Assembly (NCBI GenBank): GCA_036898135.1
Contig: CM072523.1
Span: 38,404,951 to 38,468,950 of the forward strand
Direction of reading: 5' to 3'
Source of the DNA: Oncomelania hupensis
Taxonomy: Eukaryota; Mollusca; Gastropoda; Littorinimorpha; Pomatiopsidae
Length of the DNA stretch: 64,000 bases
Position 1 is the first letter of the stretch. Each line of letters opens with the position of its first letter. The notes below the pieces were generated by a model. The model saw nothing but the letters and a program-made list of their open reading frames with translations, searched no databases and was not told the origin of the DNA. The position numbers and the translations under genes are program-made. Below are positions 39,701-51,700 of this stretch, one piece after another.

Positions 39701-42700
39701 CAGGTGGAGCCGGAAAGACATCATCACGAGATCGTGGTCACTTCCGATGACTGCTCCTGGAAAGGTGCGTGTTCTACCAATGTTGATGCTTGATCTGAAG
39801 CGTTTATTGACCATGATGTAGTCAATCTGGTTGTGAAGCTCCCCACCAGGACTGTGCCATGTCTATCATCTGGATTTTGTGTGGAGACCAAGCGTGTTTG
39901 CCAGTATCAGATTGCTGAATCTGGCAAACTCCAAGATTCTCAGACCTCTGTCATTTGTCTCGTTGTTGCAGTGAGGTCCACATGTGTCTCCCCTGTTGTG
40001 GTGCGCATCCTGGCCAACCTTGGCATTCCAGTCGCCTTGCACTATGATTATGTCCTTCTTTGGCACTTGGTCAAGGACAACCTGTAGATTTTCATAGAAA
40101 TCCTCCACTTCGCTGACGTCGTAGTCTGATGTTGGGGCATAGGCCTGGATGTTGGGGCATAGGCCTGGATGATGGAGAGAAAAAATTCAAACTAGTCGTA
40201 TTTAGATATAATGGATTGATCTTTCCTATTTTGTTCTGTTGCAGCGTTGATCTTGAATGTTCAGGTCATTTTAGGCCTTACAAAATCATAAAAAATTTAT
40301 TGTCATACAGCGGAATGGCTCTGTATTTGACCCATTGTATGCATCAGTATTGTTATTTGGTCTTTCATGAGCATCAGAGGTCAAGTGAAGGTCAAAGGCA
40401 TATCATGGACACCTTTTTAGCATATTACTACTTTTGCTGTAGTTTATTTGATCATACATGAGTGTTCGTTGGGACAGGAAGTTGAGGTCAAAATCATCGC
40501 AAGATCAAACCCAGCATTACCTTGCATTTTAATCCCACAGTTTCGTTTCCTTTTTGTGGACACTCATTTCGTGTAAAATTTTGCAAGTTCAATAAGTATA
40601 GCGTGTGAGTCATATGGGCATTGTCCTCCTAGTTTATCTGGTTCTCATCCGTCTAGGTCATGAAAGTCAGACTGTTAAAAGTTTGTGTGATGAAATTAAT
40701 AGATGCACAGACTAGACCTAGGTTAATATTCTCGTCTGAAGGAATAATACCTCCTGTCTTGCCGTTTGCAGAAGAAGGACCGCGTGTTCGCTGGCTTCAT
40801 GTTGCACGGCATTGGCCAATCTGCTCACGTCCACTTCCAAGTGTGCGTTGATAAAGGCGCCTGCCACGAGGCCGGTCACTTTGACATCCTGGGAGGCAGC
40901 GCTGAGATGCCATGGAAGTGAGTCTAGTTGTGTCTCGTGGAACAGACTGAACAGATTTTCTGCTGTAACATTTTGATGTTTTAGGAACATGATATAGATG
41001 TCTTGTATGAAAATGCAGAGGTGCCAACCAGTATGGATTGACCGTATTTAATTCAGGCGAAGTGAATTAAATACGGAAATTCGGTAGCTTTTATAAAAAT
41101 ACGTAGGAGAAGTTGCCGATCGTTTATCTTTGCCAGCGGTGCTTCTGTACCGGTTTCTGGTCTCATAATAGTACTCCTGCACTCACTGAGTGTCGCTGTG
41201 TTCAACAAGCTGATTTTCATGGTGATTTTAGAGTAAAACAAGTGTGGGGTTGAACAAGCTGATTTTGATCGTGATTTTAGAGGACTAAAAATAGCCTGCT
41301 GTTTCAGAGAGAAGCCTGTCGTTACTTTATAGTGTCATAGGCTGGGTTTTGCGAGAAAAAAAATACTGACAAACGGGTCCGGAAATACTGACAAGAAGAT
41401 TAGGGGGTTGGCACCTCTGAAAATGGCAATGTTTAATGGCGACGTTTATATGTTGCAGGTTCGACCGCCTGTACAAGTACGAGATCACGGACGTGCTGAA
41501 CGATCACAACATCGACGCTCACGACAACTACCATATTACTGTTAGTATGACTGACCCCTTCACCAAAAACACCATCGACTCCAGCGTCATCCCAGAACCC
41601 ACCATCATTCTGGATTCCAAGGACGGTACGCTGATCTAGCAAACCACTTTAAAACAAATTTCCCTTCGTCCTGTGTAGCGCTGCTCTGCGGCTGCCGCGC
41701 TTTCGCTGTGAAGGCAACCCAAATTTCGCCCGCTTGGGAACCCAGTATTATTCAGAGAAAAGACAGTTTTGCTTGTTTGAGAAATCAAATATGTTATATA
41801 CTGCTTTATTGTCTTATGAGATGTTACAGTATTTGCTCCTGTTTGTAGAAGTTAAGCAGAAAGCAGTCTGGTTTGCAAAAGCATTTTCAGTATGCTCAGA
41901 AAACGAAATATCACTCCACAATCGCCCCAGCCCACTCAGTTGTGAATGAGTACCTAGCTAGCAGTGAGGTAGAGGAGATGGTACCATCCTCAGAAGAAAA
42001 TGGCAGTTACTAACGCTCATCTCCCTTTCCACCAAATAGATTATGTTCGGAAATGTGAGGGGAAACAACTTTGGCCGTCTTGCTGCATTTTGCGCCAGAG
42101 TTGCCTAACGTTGAGGCAGACATTCTTTGCAAACACAGTTTATCGCCTACAATTTATGCTCTCTCCTCCGACAAACCTTCCGGATCAATCGAAAGATTGA
42201 TTTTAATTGCAATCCTACATGTAGCTAGCTCCGCTAGTTCGACCTTGCCAAGCCAGGTAACCACTATCCCCCATTCCCGAAGAAAAGCTTGCAGCTCGAG
42301 GGTAGCTTTCAAAGTGTTCTGAGACGACACGTCAGCCCGGATAACTCCAGGTAACTGTCAAGGGACTATACTCCATTAATCAATACCTTGGAGATTGTCA
42401 ACAATAACGAGAGTGAAATCCCTTGATTTGTTGTACTCTTACGTAACGTCTGCTGTGACAGACATGCTTGTTTTGAGTCTAATAAATGTCGGTTATAACA
42501 ACAGTTCAAACGCCTCCACCTATTCTGATTTGGTGTTGGAAGTGAACTAAAGAAACAGAGCAGAATCTTGGATGGCAAAGTTCGATCCACCAAGCTGAGT
42601 GAGTGGGCCGAATGGTTGGAAGATTTCCAATGGTTTCGGGTGGCCACAAAGCTGCACAGAAAAGACAAAGAGATCCAGAGAGATTCGCTACTGTATTCCA

Positions 42701-45700
42701 TGGATTTTATGGAAGCTTGAAAAATCTTCAAGTTCAAGACTCTCAAATTTGATGTTGAAGAGGGGAATCAACTGAAAATTTCGATCAGCTTGTGAAAAAG
42801 TTCACAGAATATTTCCTGCCCAAACAAAATCAGATTCATGATAGATGTATTTTCAACAGCACTGTCAAACAAGAAGGTGAAACAGTTGAGATAGTGAAGA
42901 GGCTAGATGAAAAAGGCTGTGAAACTGTAAACGGTAGCACAGGCCTACTCAGCACAGCGCCAGTGAAGCTGGTGATGAAAGATAACATCAGGCCATACTG
43001 TGTGACCACAGCAAAGCGGATCCAGTTCCCATTCATGACAAAGTCAATTCAGAAATCGAGAGGATTGAGAGAGAGGGTATCATCAAAAAGGTAACAACAC
43101 CAACAAATTGGTGTGCGCCGGTTGTACCTGTCAAAAAAACGTGCGCATTTGCATCGACTTCAAGAAGCTGAACCAAAGCGTAAAGCGCCCGTATGTGATG
43201 TTGCGAAATTTAGAGGATATTGCACCACGTTTGCCGGGGTCCAAATTGTTCACAATACTTGATGTGGTAGGAAGATACTGGCAAGTACCACTAGGTGAGA
43301 TCAGCCAGCTACTCACTACATCAATCACTCCATTTGGGCGGTACTGCATGTGCAGGCTAGCCATGGGCATCAACGTTGGCTCAGACGAATTCCAGCACAA
43401 GATGTCCGAGACCCTGAGCCACTTTAAAAGATGCAAGGTGATCATGGATGAATTTTGATCCATGGGGCTACAATAGTAGAACATAATAAACGTCTTGCAT
43501 GCGTCATGAAAGCCATAGAAGAGTCGGGGCTAGAGCTGAACAGAGAAAAATGCCACATTCGACAGAAGAAAGTTGTATTCTTCGGGCATGTGATCAGTGA
43601 GCAGGGCATACAGCCAGACCCAAGCAAAATAGAGGCTGTGACCAATCTGTCGTCACCAAAGAATGTGCCTGAGCTTCGCCGAATGCTTGGCATGGTCAGT
43701 TATCTGGGATGGTTTACAGAAGGATTGTTCACTATACTGAAGCCGATGACAGATCTGTTACAGAAAGATGCACACTGGCACTGGTCTCCACATCAGGAAG
43801 AAGCATTCCAAGCAGTGAAAGAGAAGATCGCCAACCTACCGTAGCTGTCGTTCCACAGAACAGACAGACCGACAACTGTTTCTGCAGATGCAAGCTTGTA
43901 CGGATTAGGAGGTTGCTTACTTCAGACCAATGAGAGAGGAGAGCTGCATCCCATTGCGTTTGTGTCACACATTCTCACAGCAACAGAACAGTGCTACGGA
44001 CAGAGCGAGAATGAATGTCTTGCCAGAGTCTAGGCATGTAAACATTTTGAGAAATATCTTGGGGAACGAGTTGTTTGAGCTGCAGACCGATCACAAACCA
44101 TTGGTTCCACTGACGCAGACAAAGGACCTTGTCAGCGCGTGCTCATGCATATGATGCGTTTCAATGCCAATGTTCGCTATGTTCCAGGAAAAGGTCTTGT
44201 GATTACAGACCCACTGTCATCTGTCCACTGCAGCACACTAATGATGATGATGCTGAAGCTGCAGAAATGGAGGCCTACGTAGAGTTAGTGGAATCAGGAT
44301 GACAAGTTATTGACAGAAGACCGAACATTCCTCGTATGGCGACTGCACAAGATGCAGGACTACAGCTTGCGATGAAGTACATGCAAGAAGGGTGGCTAAG
44401 GCAAGTTCCAGCAACGTTAGGTTGCTACAGAAAAGTGCAAGCCGCGGACTTTCAGTGTCAGACTTTCTTCTCATGTTCCAAGACAGAATTGTAGTTCCAA
44501 AAAGCGAAAAGAAATTCTGGAGAAGCTACGAGAAAGTCACCAGGGCTTGAACACGTGTGAGAATGCCAAGCAAACTGTGTGGTGGCCAGGTATCAGCCGT
44601 AACCTGAGCCCAGTGGTGGAAAACGGCCAAACATGCAGGTTGAGCAGACCCACACATTGCCATGAGCCATTGAAACCAACTGAGCCATTGAAACCAACTG
44701 AACTTCCTTCACTACCATGGGAAAAGATTGCAGCTGACATCTTCATGTTTAAGGGCAAAGAGTACCTGCTCATGATAGATTATTATTCCAGATGGATCAA
44801 AGTGAATGCAGTTGAAATCGACCAGCAGTGAAACTGTCATTGTGTGCTTCAAACAAGTGTTTGCACAGCACAGTATTCCCCGATGTGCTTATTACGGATA
44901 ACGGTCTGCAATTCACAGCACGTGTCTTCGCCAACTTTGCTAGAGACTATGGCTTCCAGCAACACACCAGCAGCCCATACTTTCTGCAAGCAAACGGAGA
45001 AGCGGAGCGAGCTGTTCAGACAGTAAAGAAGATGATGAGACAGAAGGATTTTGATCTCGCTATGCTGAACTACCGGACGACACTGCACTCAACAACTGGA
45101 ATCAGTCTGTCCTTCGCGCTGATGGGGAGACAACTTCCGCACTAAAGTTACAGTCATACCAGAGAAGCTGAAACCAATCACCGTCGATGACCGGGCAGTG
45201 AGGCAGCGTGAAGTGTTTGAAGAAAATTATTGTGCAAAAAAACCAACACTGGCACTGTTTTGAAACAAAAGGGACACACAAAGATAATTTTAATTGTAAT
45301 GCATGCACTTTTATTGATTGTCCATTTCTTTATGAAAGGAGGGAAGATGTCAAGGGACTATACTCCATTAGTCAATACCATGGAGATTGTCAACAATAAC
45401 AAGAGTGACGTCCCTTGTTTTGTTGTACTTTTATGTAACGTCTGCTGTGACAGACATGCCGTTTTTGAGTTCAAGAAAGGTCGGTTATAACAACAGTTTT
45501 AACGCCTCCACCTATTCTGTTTGTAACTAAAAAAACCAAAAAAGACAAGTTACCTCCCATTTCCGACGATGGTGTATTGTTAAATGGAAAACTGTTACAT
45601 ACATCCTTTACCTTATTTCCTCTTCACTAAGCCATTAGGGTGATATAAAGAGGAAGATAAATATATAAGTTGGTAGAGCAATGAGCTCGTGTTACAAACT

Positions 45701-48700
45701 ACAAAGGTTGCAGTTTAGTTTCCCGGTGGCCCGGACATAAACGTTGGCTGTGAGAATTGGCTACCTTACTGTTGCTATTAGTCTGATGGTTGTTTCAGTG
45801 TATAGTTTTCCCTTCTCCCCATCCCGGTCACCTGGGATTGTGCTCAGTGGTCTGAGTGTCAGACAATGCGCCCAAGGCAGCGAGTGGGAAGCTCGGGTGG
45901 TTGGAGTGAGATCCTGCATCGGCCAGCACCTTGAGAAGCGTTCTATAAGAATGATTTATTTATCATTCACAATAAGAATATTGTAAAGCCAATGCTTGAG
46001 TAGAAGTGTAACAGGTAGACACGTCTTCGATTTTTTACGTAATTGATAATATGTGTGTGCATGGCAAAGAAGAGGTACCAGTAGTCGATGCTCATATTGA
46101 TTAGTTTGTAGAGCACGGGTTCTCCATGCTACGGCAACATGCTCAGTCTACGGGCTTGTGTAGAAGTGACCATCGTTGTTTTCTCTCTCTTGACTCAGTG
46201 AACAACATACTCCGTTACGTGCCACCCAACAGAGTCCGTCGCAACCTGGCCAGTCTAGATGAGCGTGACATCATGAGTCTGAAGGCCGCCATGACTGAAC
46301 TCAAGCGTGACGCCGGAAAGGGAGGTTTTCAGGTGAGGCAGCGCATCATGATAGTCCTTGTCATTGAGTGATTAAAGTTTGTTTATGTATTTATTATTCC
46401 TTTAGTTTCTTTCAAAGTGCCGGTCTCAAGTGTAGTAGATACATATATAAATAAGAACCCTTTATGGTGATTAAAAAAAATCCTTTATTAAAACTGGCAC
46501 TCCAAGTTTTAAGTCAGCAAAGCAGGAAATTTGTCAGTAGAAACCATCACACACAAAACTGATCTGTACTTGCCTGTAGCAGAAATGTACTAGTCTATCA
46601 TGCTATGTTAAGTAAGAAGTACGCATATAACCGATCTATTTGTGTGTCCTAATCTGTCTTATTCTAATTAGGTAGTCTGCAGTTGGACTTTTGTGACAGT
46701 TTTGTGGGTGAACGTTTCATTGTATCATTGTACATACATGATAATGATGGACTTGACTGTATCACTGTAATTTCTTTATTTAACGGCTGGCTTGCCTTGA
46801 CTTGATGTGTCTGTGTGACAGAATATCGCCCACTTCCACGGCTCCCCTGCCATGTGCCCCACCCCTGCTGCTGCTGAGCACGCCTGCTGCGTCCACGGCA
46901 TGCCCACCTTCCCCCACTGGCACAGACTGTACACTGTGGAGGTAGGTGATTTGATTTTGATTTTTGACACTTTATTGTCCCTTTCTATCGGGAAATTCTG
47001 GGTTACCTCCCCTGGTGAAGGCTTAGTGGCATCCTGTGGTGCACCCAAACCCAACCAGACCTACCCAATATTAGTTGTGTTTTTTGAAATTTTGCTGGGG
47101 GAGCAAACCGGAGTACCTGGAGAAAAACCCTGAGACGTTGCCCGAGTCGAAAGTAAATATTTGGAGAAACATAACGCCCCGAGGCGGGATGGATCCCACG
47201 CCTTTCAGGCACCATTGGTTTCTAGTGGACAAGGCAAGTTAGTCCCGCCTTAGACCACTCGGCCACAACACACGATAAGGGGACAGCTTAACTGTGTATA
47301 TGTAGGAACAGTTGCTTTAGCGAATAAGTCACGACCATATAGAATAGGAACTATAACTCGTCATTCAGCTTTATTGGCAGCACTGATTTACAGTTAATTT
47401 ATTTGCAAAATAACCTGTTTCGCCTGTGTTTATTATGAGACTACAGTTTTGCCTCTCCCGTTCTTGTCACGTACTGCAGTTTGAATATTGGCTGAGGTGT
47501 TTATTATTGGGATAGGATAGTGTAAAGTCATCCTAGAATGAATGTTGTCCCTTGCCACCGGGGTTACAAAGGTAACAGACGAGTGTTGTAATGGTTAATA
47601 CTGGGTATATGGGCTGTTACATGTATTTGGGTGAAACTTAAGTGTCCGTTTAGGCTACAAAGGTTTCGTGGTCCGATTCCAATTCTCCTGCATGTTAGGT
47701 TTAGTCTCCTCCTGAGAACGTATACTGTTGGATTTATCAATTAAATAATTAAATCTTTCAAGAAATCAATATTGATCTTGTTGTGCAGATTGAAGATGCT
47801 CTGCTGCATAATGGCGCGAGCTGCGCCCTGCCCTACTGGGACTGGACAGACCCTATCGACAAACTGCCCAATCTCTTCACCAATGAGACCTATTACAATG
47901 TCTGGAGAGACGAGGTATGGCCTCCACAGTCAGGCAATGAATTAATGATTCAGTCAGTCATTCAGTTATTGAAGTGAACGTTTTGTCTATGAACCAACTG
48001 TCACAACAGGGAAGCCATAAATGGTGTACACAAAACTGTTGGATTTTCCCTTTTTGTGTTGATTATTGATTGATCTCTTATTTCATAAACATACAAACAA
48101 TTATTATATAATCTCATGCTAACATAACTCATTCACTCATTCTCAAATTTGTTGCATGCACAAATTGTCATCATAAATGTTTCTTTAAATTCAACACACA
48201 CATAAACTTGTACAACATACAATAGTATCACTTTCAAATAGTCACACAAATATTCCGATGATTGTATTCGCAGCAGTCATTCACTCTAGATCAACTCTTT
48301 CTTTCACTCCGCAGTAAATACCTGCTCTCCTTTCAAATTAAATGAACTTCGGAGTTGTCCGTGAACGAAGATGATATTACATGGCTTTCTTAAAGTTCAG
48401 ATCGATCTCTCACAATCACGGTTTTCCTTCCACGGCTAAAGACATCATTTTACTGTTGAAGTTCTCCCCAAGGTATGAAGTCTGCTCCCCAAGGTATGAA
48501 GTTCACCTCCCAAGGCTGAACTACTCTTCCTCCGGATTGAAGTGCTCCTTTTCCCGTTTGAAGCATCTATCACATATTATATAACATATTCCTAGCTAGC
48601 TAGCTCTAATCTGTCCGAGGCTTAGCCTCCTATATTGCAGTTTTGAGGCTGTCTAGCTCTTAGTCTAACCCAATAAGTGGACAAGCTACTCACAGTGAAT

Positions 48701-51700
48701 CGGAAAGACATGTTGTTATCTGTTCTGTTATATTAATTAAAAAATCTACTTTTATTTTGGCCACTAGCTTTTTGTGAAGGGTAAATCACTGTTAATGCTT
48801 CATTCAGGTTATGTTCAACCCGTTTGCTCGCGGCTACATCGAGCATGAGAATGGCTACACCACGAGATCGCAACAGCCTGAGCTTTTCAAGGTGACCAAA
48901 GACGGCAAGAACTCCGGTCTCTTCAGCGAGGTCCTGCTGACTCTCGAACAGGAGGACTACTGCGACTTTGAGGTAAGAAGCGCACTATATTCTGGACTAT
49001 AGCATTATTAGCTTATTATGAATATTTATCCCTCTCATCTAGACTACGCTCTAGGCGCTTACATGAATACAGAAAAACTTTACCTGAAAAAACACCACCA
49101 CAAAAACACATGAGAAAAGCTCTTAAACAAATAACAGTATTATTAACTTATATATAAAAACTAATATCTCTCTAACACACACACATTCACTCATCCAAGC
49201 GCACACACAAACGTGCGGACCATGACTTAGCATATTTGTTTGATTTATTTAAAATGGTGGATGGAAATTGATAATTTTAAATACTTAAATTGAAGATGAC
49301 TTTCTAATAAAAGAAAAAGGAAGCTTGTTGCAAATCCTAGGGCCCTGATAAAACAAAGCATGTTTGCCGTATGATATGAAATGGTATCTCCACCTTTCTG
49401 TCACTGTCTGTCTCTCTGTCTGACTCTTTGTATTTTGTTTATCTCTGTCTCTTTCCGTCTGTCTCTGTCTCCCTTTTTCTTCTCGCATCATTTATTCCTA
49501 TTCTTACCCTCTTCATTATCGCATCCTTCTCTCTCTTTGATGTACAGGTGCAGTTCGAGGTGATCCACAACGCTATCCATTATCTTGTCGGAGGTCGCCA
49601 GACATACTCCCTGTCCTCTCTGGAGTACTCCGCCTACGACCCCATGTTCTATGTGCACCACACCTTTGTGGACAAGATCTGGGCGGTTTGGCAAGAACTG
49701 CAGAAGAGACGTCACAAATCCTATGACAAAGCTGACTGCGCTGTCAACTTCATGAACGAGAAGCTCCACCCATTCGACTGGGAGGGTCAGTATGACAGAA
49801 AATGAAAATGAATAAAGGAATTGGTTTATGGAACAGCTAAAAAGAACATTACAAACAGCTCGATGCGCTAGCATAAAATCAAGTCGCCCTGTAACTAAAG
49901 CAGCTCAACTTGCCTCTAGAAGCCAAGACTGGTCTAGCAATGCTTTGCTGTATTGTGCAGAATACAACCCCGATGGCCGTACTCGTGCGCACGCCATCCC
50001 CAACACGGTGTTCGATTACGAGGACCTTGGCTACCACTACGACAACTTCGACCTTGGCGGTCACACCCTCGATGAGCTTGAAGAGCTTATCAAGGAGAGC
50101 AGAAGCCACTCTAGGTAAGACAACATGTGGCGGTCGTTCTTCTTCTTTGTCGTTGGCAGCCAAGTTCAGTCTGTTGCAGAAACGTGCTTGGTGGTGGGGG
50201 TGAGGAGGGCTGGGTGGAAGAGGGAGGGGGAGGGAGGGGCTGAGGCTGTATTGTTCCAGAAAGGGAGATGGGGCTGTGGGTAATTGAGGGCGGGCAGTCC
50301 GGGAATTAATGGGAGTAAAGGAGGGCTTTAATGGCAGTTACTAGACCAGCCAGACCCTGGCCTGAAAAACAAGTCAGGGAGTCTGCAAATGCAGGACTAT
50401 ATTTTATGAGCTGTAACTTTTGCTGCACTTGTTTTAATTGCTGATGTGTGGGCACCCTTGTGCTGTTTTGTGTGTGATGCATCCATAAACAGTGTCCCAT
50501 TGTGTTACATACACTAGTTCTATATAGTTGCACGCTGGACTCTGCGGATCAGTAACTGACGGTGGCTGTGATGCTGTTGCAGAGTGTTTGCTGGCTTCTT
50601 GCTGCGCGGCCTCAAAACGTCTGCTGACATTGTGTTCTACATCTGCCATGAAACCGAGTGTGTGCGTGGTGGCGGTCTCTTCATCCTCGGTGGTCCTCTC
50701 GAGATGCCTTGGGCCTTCGACAGACTCGTCAAGTATGAACATATTCGAGTCTCATCTTTTTTTTGAACAGTCTCCGTGCAGGCGATGTCATGACAGGAAC
50801 TGTGACAGTCTTTGTGACTGTTACGTTGAAACGCGCACGATAGATCCGATCGTTTTGTTTTGCAAAGCATTCAATAACAGAATGTATTTACCTTTGATTT
50901 AATTTTGTGTTTTTGTTAGAAGAAGCTTTGTATAACGTTGATAATTTTAGTTGGTCGATATTGTTGAAGAATTTTCTCAGCTATCTACATTTATCGTGAA
51001 ACATTCGATCGATAGTAAACAAGCGACTCTAGAAAATTCTCCAACAATATCGACCAACGAAAATTTTCAACGTTATACAAAGCTTCTTCTAAAACAACAC
51101 AAAATTAAATCAAAGGTAAATGCATTCTGTTATTGAATGCTTTGCAAAACAAAACGATCGGATCTATCGTGCGCGTTTCAACGTAACATAAACGTGAAAT
51201 TATTCCTCCTGAAGAAGACTTTACTCTTCTGCCATCCGCTAAGAAAGGACGCTACTCCGAGATCTGCACTGAGACCATTATGATATGTCGATAGTATACC
51301 ACTTGTTACTCGGAGATGAATGGGAGGAAAAACACTCAAACTAACTAGCTAAAAAGAAAAAGAAAAATGTTGAATAACGATTTTTAACTAGTAGATCTAT
51401 AGCCTATAGTGAGTTGCCAGTAGCTTCAGATTTGGGATCAGTTTGAATACACCCTCCTTTTCCCTGTAACCGTTCTTTCAATATAAGCGTCTTTAAAAAA
51501 ATCTCCCCCATAGCAATGTGAGTCTATGTACTCTCACACACACACATGCCCCTTCCTCACCCCCTCTACCCCTACCCCCACCCCCCACCCCCCAAAAAAA
51601 AAATCTTGGTTTTTGTAAATCTGTGTGAGATGAGTCCTAAATAGTCCAAAAATGATGTTTTAACCAAAAAAAAGTGTTTAATTGTCCGTTCGTCCACCGT

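Larger units (their letters stand above)
37140..40625 (+). repeat. R1 repeat split by an RTE-like LINE
   Basis: R1 5' sequence at 37140-37349 (GTCCGCCTGTGCAAAACTTG, TCAAGGTCA at 37321 and 37327) and 3' sequence at about 40180-40625 (ATTGATCTTTCC, GTGAGTCATATGGGC) match consecutive parts of the copy at 10120. The LINE at 37350-40175 separates them. About 200 bases of the R1 middle are missing. Confidence 0.7.
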
